Positions 33,730-42,486 are shown, counted from the first letter of the stretch. The stretch is 64,000 bases of DNA from Treponema sp. (GCA_017935745.1 JAGBGX010000012.1:186001-250000), one strand, 5' to 3'. Notes: a model not told the origin generated them from the sequence alone. A program made the numbers and translations.

Positions 33730-34060
33730 CAGCTGTTCGCTTCTCCTGCTCCTGTCGGTGTTCATATCGGCGCTTTCACAAATCCTGCTCAAAAAATCAG
33801 CGCTGGAGCCGCACAAAAACATCATCCGGGAATACCTGAACGTAAGGGTAATTTCCGCCTACATTCTGTTCTTTGCGGCCGTGTTCATCGACCTTGCCGC
33901 GCTCCGCTTCGTTCCGTCGTCATTCGTGCCGGTCATCGAGACTTCAAGCTACGCGTTCCTAATGATTCTCGGAAGGATTATCTTCAAGGAAAAAATAAGC
34001 AGGCGGCAGGCTGCGGGCATGGTCATCGTCGTGGCGGGAATCGCGCTGTATGTGCTGTGA
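33719..34060 (+). CDS. SMR-type half-transporter, ArnF-like
   Basis: The start is ATG 33719 after GGAGG with 5-base spacing, overlapping the first half by 11 bases. The 113-residue protein has four helices: LLLLLSVFISALSQILLKKS, VISAYILFFAAVFIDLAALR, SSFVPVIETSSYAFLMILGR and RQAAGMVIVVAGIALYVL. The internal FKEKISRRQ matches the SMR GE(K/R)xSRxQ motif. It most likely forms a heterodimer with the preceding half and moves a lipid-linked sugar to the periplasmic face. Confidence 0.8.
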   Translation: MTSNSCSLLLLLSVFISALSQILLKKSALEPHKNIIREYLNVRVISAYILFFAAVFIDLAALRFVPSSFVPVIETSSYAFLMILGRIIFKEKISRRQAAGMVIVVAGIALYVL

Positions 34061-34075
34061 AATGATTCCGCGCCC

Positions 34076-34105
34076 CTGACACGCATCCCCAAAATGTGCT
34101 ATACT
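34076..34105 (+). promoter_or_regulatory. Promoter of the epimerase gene, leaderless layout
   Basis: CTGACA (34076-34081) and TATACT (34100-34105) are 18 bases apart. The -10 box ends 7 bases before the ATG at 34113, and no Shine-Dalgarno is present. Confidence 0.65.
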
Positions 34106-34112
34106 GTTTTCC

Positions 34113-35150
34113 ATGAAACACATCTCCCTTTCCAACAAGACAATTCTCGTAACGGGAGCGGCCGGATTCATCGGAAGCTTTCTTGCCAAGCATATCCTTG
34201 ACACCGTGAAAGACGCGCGCGTCGTCGGCGCGGACTGCATGACGGACTACTACGACACGTCGCTCAAGGAGGAGCGGCTCAGGATGCTTTCCGAGTACGG
34301 AAGCCGATTCGCCTTCCGCAGGCTCGACATCGCCGACAAGGTTGCGCTTAACGCGCTGTTCTCTGAGTTCAAGCCGAGCATCGTTGTGAACCTTGCGGCG
34401 CAGGCGGGCGTGCGCTACTCCATCACGAACCCGGAAAGCTACATCCGCTCGAACATCGTCGGCTTCTTCAACATCCTCGAGGCCTGCCGCCACAACCCGG
34501 TGGAGCACCTCGTATTCGCCTCGTCATCGAGCGTCTACGGCACGAACAGGAAAGTTCCCTACTCCACGGACGACAAGGTGGACAATCCCGTCTCGCTCTA
34601 CGCCGCCACAAAAAAATCGGACGAGCTGATGGCGCACGCCTACTGCAAGCTCTACCAGATTCCGGCGACCGGGCTGCGATTCTTCACCGTCTACGGACCT
34701 GCGGGGCGACCGGACATGGCGTACTTCAAGTTCACGGACAAGCTCGTGCGCGGCGAGCCGATCCAGATCTACAACAACGGCGACATGTACCGCGACTTCA
34801 CCTACATCGACGACATCGTAACGGGCATCACGGACGTCATGCAGCGGACTCCCGATGAGACCGAGGACGGCGCGCCGTACAAAATCTACAACATCGGAAA
34901 CAGCAGGCCCGAAAGCCTCATGCGCTTTGTAGAGACGCTTGAGCAATGCCTTATAAAGGAAGGAATCATCAGCGCGCCGGGCAAAAAGGAGCTGCTCCCC
35001 ATGCAGCCGGGCGATGTCTACCAGACGTTCGCCGACGTGTCCGAGCTGGAGCGGGATTTCGGCTTCAAGCCCTCCACGCCGCTTGAGACCGGGCTTGCAA
35101 GATTCGCTTCGTGGTACAGGGAATTCTACAAGGGGAGAAAGCGGACGTAA
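34113..35150 (+). CDS. UDP-glucuronate 4-epimerase-like nucleotide-sugar epimerase
   Basis: This 345-residue extended short-chain dehydrogenase has the NAD motif GAAGFIGSFLA, then NLAAQAGVRYSITNPESYIR, the catalytic FASSSSVYG and YAATKKSDE (Tyr and Lys), and GLRFFTVYGPAGRPDMAYF. The AAQAGVRYS and GRPDMA motifs are typical of UDP-glucuronate/UDP-GlcNAcA 4-epimerases (CapI/LspL). It would supply a UDP-galacturonic acid-type sugar to the surface glycan. The gene stands alone between the SMR pair and the GT8-like gene and has its own promoter. It is notably GC-rich. Confidence 0.88.
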   Translation: MKHISLSNKTILVTGAAGFIGSFLAKHILDTVKDARVVGADCMTDYYDTSLKEERLRMLSEYGSRFAFRRLDIADKVALNALFSEFKPSIVVNLAAQAGVRYSITNPESYIRSNIVGFFNILEACRHNPVEHLVFASSSSVYGTNRKVPYSTDDKVDNPVSLYAATKKSDELMAHAYCKLYQIPATGLRFFTVYGPAGRPDMAYFKFTDKLVRGEPIQIYNNGDMYRDFTYIDDIVTGITDVMQRTPDETEDGAPYKIYNIGNSRPESLMRFVETLEQCLIKEGIISAPGKKELLPMQPGDVYQTFADVSELERDFGFKPSTPLETGLARFASWYREFYKGRKRT

Positions 35151-35244
35151 GGCGAGGATGCGGCTTCCATGCTGAAGCCGTGAAATACAGGCTTGCCCTC
35201 TCAAGGAACAGACGGACGCTCTAGAACTTTCCGCAAAAAAGCAC

Positions 35245-35250
35245 TACTAT
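35245..35250 (+). promoter_or_regulatory. -10 box 6 bases before the GT8-like ATG
   Basis: TACTAT ends 6 bases before the ATG at 35257. There is no Shine-Dalgarno and no clear -35. Confidence 0.4.
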
Positions 35251-35256
35251 GGAAAA

Positions 35257-36258
35257 ATGAAATACGTCTACGTCCTCGTCTCTTCTGAAGACGATTTGTA
35301 CTACGAGCAATGTTTGATGTCCGTCTGGTCGCTGCGCTTCCAAATGCCGGACGCAGACATCATCGTGCTGACCGACAACAGGACGGCACAGACATTCACG
35401 CCGGAAAAAAAACGCGCCGAGCTTGAAAAAACAGTTTCGCACATTATTGCAGTTGATTTTGAAGATTCAGTCGGAAAAGCCGAACGTTCCCGGCTGATAA
35501 AGACGGCGATTCCCGACTACGTTCAGGGCGACTTCCTCTACATCGACTGCGACACGGTTATCTGCGGAGAATTGTCTTCCATTGAAGAATATGAACACGA
35601 GGCGGCGGGAGTCCTCGACGGGCATGTCATGCTGGGCGAGCATATCCACAAGGACTACTTCCTTGCGCGGGACAAAGAGCTCGGCTTTACCGGAACAAAG
35701 GCGGCAGGATTCAACATCAACGGCGGCGTGATTCTCTTCCGCAACACGGACTACGCCCGCTCGCTATTCAGAACATGGAACGAGGCGTGGAAATTTTCCG
35801 CGTACCAGAAGCACGACCTGCACGACCAGAGCGCGCTCAATGAGGCGAACGTCCGCACCGGGCTGAAAATGCAGCTCCTCCCCGGCGAATGGAACTGCCA
35901 GCCGAGCCACGGCGGCCTTGCCTTCCTCAAGGACGCGAAGATCATCCACTACTACTCGTCCGAGTTCGCGGGGAAATACTACATCCCCTACTACAAACTC
36001 GCGGACAAAACGCTCCAGCAGCGCATAAAAGAAGCGGGCGGAATCCCGGACGACATCCAGGCGATGCTGCGCGAGCCGAAGTTCCAGTTCAACAAGGTGC
36101 ATCTGATAAACGACCAGCGCATTGTCGGCATCATGCAGTCGCCGCTCACCTTCATGCTCGCAGACATCAAGGCGAAGCTTCCGCGGCTGTTCCGCTTCTG
36201 GGAGGCGCAGGCGGCGTTCGTCCGCAAGGTGGGAAAGCAAATTAAGGGAAAAAAGTAA
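35257..36258 (+). CDS. GT8-like nucleotide-sugar glycosyltransferase
   Basis: The 333-residue protein begins MKYVYVLVSSEDDLYYEQCL and carries GDFLYIDCDTVICGELSSIE with the DxD motif. AGFNINGGVILFRNTDYARS and HDQSALNEAN follow. These fit GT8-like or related GT-A transferases using UDP-hexoses. The second half has WNCQPSHGGLAFLKDAKIIH, a usual late acceptor-side segment. It likely adds one residue to the surface glycan. It is monocistronic by spacing. Confidence 0.8.
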   Translation: MKYVYVLVSSEDDLYYEQCLMSVWSLRFQMPDADIIVLTDNRTAQTFTPEKKRAELEKTVSHIIAVDFEDSVGKAERSRLIKTAIPDYVQGDFLYIDCDTVICGELSSIEEYEHEAAGVLDGHVMLGEHIHKDYFLARDKELGFTGTKAAGFNINGGVILFRNTDYARSLFRTWNEAWKFSAYQKHDLHDQSALNEANVRTGLKMQLLPGEWNCQPSHGGLAFLKDAKIIHYYSSEFAGKYYIPYYKLADKTLQQRIKEAGGIPDDIQAMLREPKFQFNKVHLINDQRIVGIMQSPLTFMLADIKAKLPRLFRFWEAQAAFVRKVGKQIKGKK

Positions 36259-36332
36259 ATAAAAAACATATGGACGTTTAAAAACTCGCTTTTTTAACTT
36301 GTCTGCGCCGCAACAAGTTGCTAACGCAGGCG

Positions 36333-36376
36333 AATTTGAACTTTTGAAAAACTGAAATTTTTCAAAAGTTCAAATT
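36333..36376. repeat. Perfect 19-base inverted repeat
   Basis: Bases 36333-36351 and 36358-36376 are perfectly complementary (arm AATTTGAACTTTTGAAAAA, loop CTGAAA). No T run follows on either strand, so it is not a plain terminator. The TTGAACTTTT arm resembles the hairpin at 7816-7919. A second small stem, CTGCG..CAAC / GTTG..CGCAG, lies just upstream at about 36302-36330. Confidence 0.75.
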
Positions 36377-36468
36377 TTAAGGGACACACTGTTTTCGGGC
36401 AATTCAAGCTGAAACGGTGTTTTCATATTGCAAAACACTTGTTTTTTCTATAAAATAAAAGAGTTGCT

Positions 36469-37969
36469 ATGAAATACACTGTCTTGGATTACCTTGAGGA
36501 AACTGCATCCCAGTTCCCTGACAAAACGGCATTTTCAGATGTTTCCGAAAGCGTCACATGGAGCGAATTTGTGCAGGCTGCACAGTCTCTGTCTCAGTTT
36601 ATCGCGGAACAGTTTGAAGCAGGAAGCGCAGTTCCTGTCATGTGCGAAAAGTCCGTGAAGGCGCTTGAATTCTTTTTTGCGGCTTTGTACGCCGGATGTT
36701 TCTATTCATATTTCGATGCTTCATTTCCGGACTCGCGCCTTTCTTCCATGGTACAGACGCTCGGCGTTTCAAAAATCATCAGCGACAGAAAAAATGAAAA
36801 AAAAGCTTTCCCGGCTTGCCGTTACGCCGCTGTTCACTGACGAAATACCGGCTTCTGTTCCCGGCGGCTCTGGAGCAGCCCTGCGCAGAAACAGCATCAT
36901 CGACACCGACCCGGTCTACGCGAACTTCACCTCAGGAACCACGGGAATGCCCAAGGCCGTTGTTGTCAGCCACAAGAACATCACCGACTTTATTTCCTGC
37001 TTTACAGAGCTGTTCCATATCACTTCAAGCGAAGTCCTTGCAAACCAGGCGCCGTTTGACTTTGATGTCTCGGCAAAGGACATTTTTTCAGCAGTCTTTA
37101 CGGGCGCAACGGTTCATCTTGTTCCGAAGCAGTACTTTTCCTTTCCGGCGAAGCTCCTCGACTTTCTTGAGGAGCGGGAAGTTACCGCGCTTATCTGGGC
37201 GGTTTCCGCGCTCTGCATTATTTCCACGCTGAACGGATTTTCCTACAAGGTTCCCTCAAAAATCAGGAAAGTTCTGTTTTCAGGCGAAGTCATGCCGCTA
37301 AAGCAGCTCTTAATCTGGAAGCAGCATCTTCCGCACGCGCAGTACGTGAACCTGTACGGCCCGACGGAAATCACCTGCAACTGCACATACTTCACGCTGC
37401 CGGAAACAATTCCCGAAGGCTATGTCATTCCGATCGGCAGGCCGTTCCCGAATGAGCGCGTCTTTCTCCTTGACCAGGACGGAAAAAAGGTGGAGGAGCC
37501 TGAAACGGAAGGAGAGCTGTGTGTCTCAGGAACGTGCGTTTCGCTCGGCTACTACGGAAGCGAAAAAACGGCGCAGGCTTTCATTCAGAATCCGCTTCAG
37601 CCCAGTTACTTTGACAGAATCTACCGGACCGGCGACCTTGCAAAATATTCGGCTGACGGAAATTTGTACTACATCGGCCGCAAGGACAGCCAGATAAAGC
37701 ACATGGGACACCGCATCGAGCTTGGAGAGATTGAAGGCGCAATCGAGTCTGTCTGCACGGTAACACGCGCCTGCTGCATATTCTCCCAGAACAAAATCAC
37801 GGCATTCTACACAGGAACGCAGACGGAAAAGAAAGAGATTGTTTCCGCGCTGAAAGACACGCTTCCTCCGTACATGATTCCGTCCGGCTTTGTTTTTCTG
37901 GAAAATTTTCCGCTGACAAAAAACGGCAAGATTGACCGGCGCGCGCTGGAGGCACAAAGTGACGCCTGA
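36469..37969 (+). CDS. DltA-like amino-acid adenylating ligase, frameshift at an A8 tract
   Basis: The first frame (36469-36840) gives YTVLDYLEETASQFPDKTAF, then VPVMCEKSVKALEFFFAALY, the start of an adenylation domain. The rest is in the +1 frame: YANFTSGTTGMPKAVVVSHK (AMP motif A3), LYGPTEITCNCTYF (A5), YRTGDLAKYSADGNLYYIGR with DSQIKHMGHRIELGEIEGAI (A7-A8) and FPLTKNGKIDRRAL (A10). The frames join if one A is removed from the A8 run at 36797-36804 (KNEKKLSRLAVTPLFT). The joined length of ~500 matches DltA. Slippage in DNA or RNA, or a real mutation, could explain it. An ATG at 36794 could start the second part alone. It activates an amino acid for the carrier protein downstream. Confidence 0.8.
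36797..36804 (+). repeat. A8 tract at the ligase frameshift
   Basis: Eight A residues follow an A6-TG. With A7 the two halves of the ligase are in one frame; with A8 the first half ends at 36840. Confidence 0.8.
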
Positions 37970-39104
37970 TCCGTTCAGCCTGAAGACTCCGTTTTACCTT
38001 TTTGACTTTGACGCGGCGGCTGAGCGTGTGCGCCTCATTCAGTCGCTGCTTCCGAAAAACGCCCGGCTCTGCTACGCAATCAAGGCGAACGCGTTTCTGC
38101 TCCGCGCCCTGAAAGACATGGACGGACTGCTCTTTGAAGTCTGCTCCGAGGGCGAGCTTGAAATCTGCCGGAAGCTGAATGTGGCTCCCGGGCGGATTGT
38201 CTTTTCCGGCGTTATGAAAAACAGAGAAATGCTCAGGAAAGCAGTGGACTACGGCGTAAAAATCATAACTATAGAGTCGCTTTCGCATCTTGACGACCTG
38301 ATTGCAGTTCTTCCGCAGGGAAAGACGCAGGAAATCATCCTCAGGCTTTCAAGCGGAAACCAGTTCGGCATGGGCAGGGAAGATCTCGTTGCGGCTGCAA
38401 AAACTGCGGCAAAAAATCCGCGTCTCTCGCTGCGGGGAATCCACTATTTTTCGGGGACGCAGAAAAAACTTTCCAAAATAAAAGAAGAAATCGCCTTTAT
38501 CGAGGAATTCTGCCGCGGCCTGAAAGCCGAATGCGGCGCAGACATTTCCTGCATTGAGTACGGCCCGGGACTGCGCTTTGATTATTTTTCAAAAGACGAT
38601 TTCAGCCTGAACACTGACGACCTTGCCGGGTTTTCCGAGGCAGTCAGCGAATCTGCTTTTTCCTACACAGTGGAGCTGGGACGCTTTATCGCCTCGCCGT
38701 GCGGAACATACATCACAAAAATCTGCGACATCAAGAAAACGGACGGACAGAACTACATCATCATTGACGGCGGAATCAACCACATCAATTACTACGGCCA
38801 GATTATGGCGATGAAAGAGCCGCCGTGCAGGCTGATAAAAAAGACCGGGCAGGACACGGAGCAATTTCAGGACTACTGCGTCTGCGGCTCTCTCTGCACA
38901 ACAGCGGATGTCATTGCACGCAAGATGCGGCTCGCCTCTCCCGCGCAAGGCGACCTGCTTGCCTTCAATAATATCGGCGCGTATTCAGTTACGGAAGGAA
39001 TCTACCTGTTTCTGAGCCATGCGCTGCCGTCTGTCTATTCAGTGCAAAACGGAACGCTCCGCACGCTCAGGGAGATGCAGGAAACATATCTGCTTAACAG
39101 CTAG
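37959..39104 (+). CDS. Fold-III PLP decarboxylase (LysA/ODC/BtrK-like)
   Basis: The start is GTG 37959 with GGAGG 6 bases upstream, overlapping the ligase stop by 11 bases. The 381-residue product has the PLP lysine K42 in RLCYAIKANAFLLRA, FEVCSEGELE, IHYFSGTQ, EYGPGLRF and the cysteine-containing substrate motif CVCGSLCTTADVIARK. This is the alanine racemase-fold group IV decarboxylase family (diaminopimelate, ornithine and arginine decarboxylases). In an operon with an adenylating ligase and carrier protein the best parallel is BtrK, which decarboxylates glutamate bound to a carrier. The substrate is not readable. Confidence 0.85.
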   Translation: MTPDPFSLKTPFYLFDFDAAAERVRLIQSLLPKNARLCYAIKANAFLLRALKDMDGLLFEVCSEGELEICRKLNVAPGRIVFSGVMKNREMLRKAVDYGVKIITIESLSHLDDLIAVLPQGKTQEIILRLSSGNQFGMGREDLVAAAKTAAKNPRLSLRGIHYFSGTQKKLSKIKEEIAFIEEFCRGLKAECGADISCIEYGPGLRFDYFSKDDFSLNTDDLAGFSEAVSESAFSYTVELGRFIASPCGTYITKICDIKKTDGQNYIIIDGGINHINYYGQIMAMKEPPCRLIKKTGQDTEQFQDYCVCGSLCTTADVIARKMRLASPAQGDLLAFNNIGAYSVTEGIYLFLSHALPSVYSVQNGTLRTLREMQETYLLNS

Positions 39105-39127
39105 CAATATTTTTTAGGAGAACAATT

Positions 39128-39352
39128 ATGGATGAAAAACTGATTTCTATTCTTGAAGAGCTGAAGCCTGACGTAAATTTCAGGGAAGAAAAAGGACTCA
39201 TTGACAACGCAATTCTTGACTCGTTTGACATTGTGCAGCTTGTCCAGCAGCTGAACGAGGCGTTTGACATTGAAATCACGCCGAAGGACATTGTGCCTGA
39301 AAATTTCAACTCCGCGGAATCCCTCTGGAACATGATTCAGGAGCTTCAGTAA
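39128..39352 (+). CDS. DltC-like acyl/aminoacyl carrier protein
   Basis: This acidic 74-residue protein has LIDNAILDSFDIVQLVQQLN, in which Ser32 of the DSFD motif takes the 4'-phosphopantetheine arm. The third helix end ITPKDIVPENFNSAESLWNM is standard for carrier proteins. TTAGGAGA gives a strong ribosome site. It would carry the amino acid (or its decarboxylated amine) from the ligase to the membrane partners encoded next. Confidence 0.9.
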   Translation: MDEKLISILEELKPDVNFREEKGLIDNAILDSFDIVQLVQQLNEAFDIEITPKDIVPENFNSAESLWNMIQELQ

Positions 39353-39398
39353 AAGGAGCGCAGGCCGGAGCTGTTCCGCGCCTGTGCCGGTTCAGGCT

Positions 39399-40715
39399 AT
39401 GCGAAAACCCATCGTTCGGTTTGTAAAACTCATTCTGTTTGCTGTGATTTTCTATGTTCTCTGCATTGTGTGCGCGGCTGTCTTCCGAAATGACAGGAAC
39501 GCATACACGCGGATTCTGATGCATGAGCTTCACAACCAGGACAGCATTGACATTCTCTTCTGCGGAGCCTCGCATGTAAGCCACGGGCTGTATCCCGACA
39601 TGATGAACAGCATTCTCGGCAAGAAGACGTTCTGCACGGGAACTCCGTCGCAGGGAATTCTTGCGACATACGCAATCATCCGGGAGGCGGTTTCCCTGTA
39701 TGACATAAAGGAAATTTTTCTTGAAATGGACTTTGCAGTCGCAACCAGAACCGGCTCCTTTTCCACGGACACGCCTTCCACAAGCAAATTCCTGGCATCT
39801 CATTACCTGAAAAATCCGCGGATCAAGCTGGACTATGTGCTGCGTTCCACTGCCCCGGCGTACTGGCTCAACTCCGCGCTTCCTGCCGGAACTGAAAAGC
39901 TGATTGACTTGAATCCGAAGGAAGCCTGGAAAACCGTAGCGTCAAAAATTTCAGGAAGCTATTTCCGCTGCGAATTTGAAGAGGACGGCAGAAGCTACTG
40001 GGGAAAAGGCTGCGTCGCCGACCACGACATAATAGAAAACGGAACATTTTCTTCCGATGAAATTCCGCCGCCGATTGCCGTGGATGATATTTCAGATGAC
40101 TATAAGAAAACAATCGGCCGCATCATCACGCTCTGCAAGGAAAGGAACATCCGGCTTTTCTTTTACGCGCATCCCAACAGCGACTTTTACCTGTGCGAAA
40201 AAGGAAACTATGATGCGTTCCATTCCGCCATACAGCAGCTGCTTGCGGAGCGCGGCTTCCGTTTCTATGACTTCAACTTGTGCAAGGACGAATTTCTTTC
40301 GCTGGAGGACAGGGACTTCTGCGATGACAACCACCTGAACGGAAGCGGCATACGGAAATTCACGGAAACGTTCTGCGCCTTTTACAAAGAAATGTCCCGG
40401 CGAAACGGGGGGGGGAATTCTTCATTCTTTCATGAAACGTATGCGCAGAAGCTTGCAAGCCAGCCGCCAAAAATCCTCGGCATTATGTTCAATGAGCTTG
40501 CGGATAAAAACAGCGTTGAAATCATTCCTGTCCTGAACCATGGAAGCGGAACAGTTTCCTTTGATATTTTCATTGACGGAACGGCCGCGGCGGAACATTC
40601 CACGGACTCTGTTTTTTCCTATCCTGAAGGCGCGTCGGGAACAATGGAGCTGACCGCATATTATGACGGTGTGCCGCACTGCCATGCAAAGAAATACATT
40701 AACGCACTGTACTGA
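39399..40715 (+). CDS. DltD-like SGNH hydrolase with an internal G9 tract
   Basis: The start is taken at ATG 39399 after CAGG; a GTG at 39384 is possible. The ~438-residue protein has an N-terminal membrane helix (VRFVKLILFAVIFYVLCIVC). An SGNH fold follows: DILFCGASHVSHGLYPDMMN with Ser, EIFLEMDFAV and the late DDNHLNGSGI with Asp-x-x-His. At 40407-40415 nine G encode GGG, separating the SGNH part from a ~100-residue beta-type C-terminal domain. The family acts extracytoplasmically with MBOAT enzymes to acylate polymers. The reading frame is intact with G9. Confidence 0.8.
   Translation: MRKPIVRFVKLILFAVIFYVLCIVCAAVFRNDRNAYTRILMHELHNQDSIDILFCGASHVSHGLYPDMMNSILGKKTFCTGTPSQGILATYAIIREAVSLYDIKEIFLEMDFAVATRTGSFSTDTPSTSKFLASHYLKNPRIKLDYVLRSTAPAYWLNSALPAGTEKLIDLNPKEAWKTVASKISGSYFRCEFEEDGRSYWGKGCVADHDIIENGTFSSDEIPPPIAVDDISDDYKKTIGRIITLCKERNIRLFFYAHPNSDFYLCEKGNYDAFHSAIQQLLAERGFRFYDFNLCKDEFLSLEDRDFCDDNHLNGSGIRKFTETFCAFYKEMSRRNGGGNSSFFHETYAQKLASQPPKILGIMFNELADKNSVEIIPVLNHGSGTVSFDIFIDGTAAAEHSTDSVFSYPEGASGTMELTAYYDGVPHCHAKKYINALY
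40407..40415 (+). repeat. Poly-G tract (G9) inside the DltD-like gene
   Basis: Nine G encode a GGG linker between the SGNH domain and the C-terminal domain. A change of one base would remove the C-terminal domain. Confidence 0.9.
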
Positions 40716-40726
40716 AGGAAACTGAA

Positions 40727-42346
40727 ATGAACCTGCTCAATTTCAAGTCATATTCGTTCCTGCTGTTTCTGTCCGCCTCGCTGCTCTGCTACTATGCCGT
40801 GCCGAAGCGGCACCAGTGGAAGGCGCTGCTGGGCGCAAACATAGCCTTCTATGCAGCTTCCGGCCCGCTGAACTTCATCTTTATCCTGCTCACATCGGTT
40901 TCCACGTTTCTCGGGGCGGCCTTTTCAGACAGGCTGAACGTCCGTGCGCAGCAGAGAAAAGCCTCGGGCGGATTCTCCAAGGAAGAGCTGAAGGAGCAAA
41001 AGGCACGGGACCTCGGGAAAAAGCGCGCTGTCCTTGCGGCGGTGATTGTTGTGAACTTCGGCACGCTTTTCCTCCTGAAGTACTGGAACGCTTTGGCCGC
41101 ATTTCTTGGCGAAAAATTGGCGGCGGATCTCAGCTTCCTTCACTTCGGCGGAAACGGCGGGCTTCTGCTTCCGCTTGGAATTTCATTCTACACGTTCCAG
41201 TCCTTTGCCTATTTTATGGACGTGTACAACGGAAAATACCGGGGCGAAAAAAGCTTTCCGCGGTACTTTCTGTTCGTGTCGTTCTTTCCGCAGCTTATCA
41301 TGGGGTCGATCAACCGCTACGACAAGCTCGGCTCCCAGCTGAAGGAAGAGCACGCCTTCGACTTTGAGAACATGAAGAAAGGCGCGCTCCTCATCCTTTT
41401 CGGCGCAATGAAAAAGTACTGCATCGCGGATCTCCTTTCAGGCAGGATTTCCGCAGTGCTTGACCATTCGTATACAAATCTTCCGGGCGCGCTTATCGGC
41501 GGCGCAATCGTCATGTTCTCTATCTATCAGTACGCTGATTTTTCCGGCGGAATCGACATGGTGCTGGGATTTGCCCGTCTTTTCGGAATCAGAATGCAGC
41601 CGAACTTCCGCCAGCCCTACTTCGCAGCAAGCCTCGCCGACTTCTGGAGACGGTGGCACATCAGCCTCGGCCTGTGGATGAAGGACTATGTGTTCTACCC
41701 GCTCGTTTTCACAAAGCGGATGCAGCGTCTCGCCAAATTCTGCCAGAACCGCATGGGAAAGCATTTTGCCCGCACCGTTCCCGCAGGAATTGCAAACATA
41801 GCGGTCTTCCTAATTGTGGGAATCTGGCACGGACCGGAGCTTCACTTTGTCCTGTGGGGACTGTTCAACGGGCTTGTCATTGCGCTCAGCGACATGATGC
41901 GGCCGGCTTCCGACAGGCTCTCTGTGTTTTTCCATACGGAGCGCGCGCCGCGGCTGTTCCGCATTTTCCAGGCGGCGAGGACGTTTCTTGTCGTGAACAT
42001 CGGCGCGTACTTCGACAGGATTGCAGATGTCAGGCTGTCATTCCTGTATTTGAAGCGGACGTTCCTTGATTTCGGGCCGCTGTCCGTCCTGAAAAGCCGC
42101 AGCTACCTCAAGTCCATCTTCGGTTCCTTCAGGAACGTGGAGTCGGAGCTTGTGCTCATCTTTACCGCAGGAATGATTGTGTTTGCCGCAAGCCTGCTGC
42201 GGGAGAAAAAGGACAGCCTCTATCCGGCAATCCAGTCCAAGAACATCGCCGTCAGATGGGCGGCTTACTACGTTCCGATGCTGCTGATTCTGCTTGCGCA
42301 GTCTTATGCGCCCGGCACGCCGCTGTTTATGTATGCGCAGTACTGA
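40727..42346 (+). CDS. MBOAT O-acyltransferase (DltB/AlgI-like)
   Basis: The 539-residue multi-spanning protein has LLLPLGISFYTFQSFAYFMD, RYFLFVSFFPQLIMGSI, the conserved FWRRWHISLGLWMKDYVFYP and the catalytic histidine in VGIWHGPELHFVLWGLFNG. These are MBOAT signatures of the DltB/AlgI branch. It would pass the carrier-bound group across the membrane to a surface polymer, with the DltD-like protein as partner. It starts 11 bases after the previous stop and closes the operon. Confidence 0.92.
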   Translation: MNLLNFKSYSFLLFLSASLLCYYAVPKRHQWKALLGANIAFYAASGPLNFIFILLTSVSTFLGAAFSDRLNVRAQQRKASGGFSKEELKEQKARDLGKKRAVLAAVIVVNFGTLFLLKYWNALAAFLGEKLAADLSFLHFGGNGGLLLPLGISFYTFQSFAYFMDVYNGKYRGEKSFPRYFLFVSFFPQLIMGSINRYDKLGSQLKEEHAFDFENMKKGALLILFGAMKKYCIADLLSGRISAVLDHSYTNLPGALIGGAIVMFSIYQYADFSGGIDMVLGFARLFGIRMQPNFRQPYFAASLADFWRRWHISLGLWMKDYVFYPLVFTKRMQRLAKFCQNRMGKHFARTVPAGIANIAVFLIVGIWHGPELHFVLWGLFNGLVIALSDMMRPASDRLSVFFHTERAPRLFRIFQAARTFLVVNIGAYFDRIADVRLSFLYLKRTFLDFGPLSVLKSRSYLKSIFGSFRNVESELVLIFTAGMIVFAASLLREKKDSLYPAIQSKNIAVRWAAYYVPMLLILLAQSYAPGTPLFMYAQY

Positions 42347-42457
42347 GGCGCGGAGCGTTTCACTCTCTCCCGCCCGGCACTTTGCACCGGAATCCATCCT
42401 TTTTCAAAAAGAATTCCTGCAAACCGCATATTCCGGCTGAAAAACAGCACAGGGCAA

Positions 42458-42486
42458 TTGTAAAAGCCTGTGTAAAGCGGTATACT
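42458..42486 (+). promoter_or_regulatory. Promoter of the AspT-like transporter gene
   Basis: TTGTAA (42458-42463) and TATACT (42481-42486) are 17 bases apart. A normal leader with GAGGAAG follows before the ATG at 42521. Confidence 0.65.
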
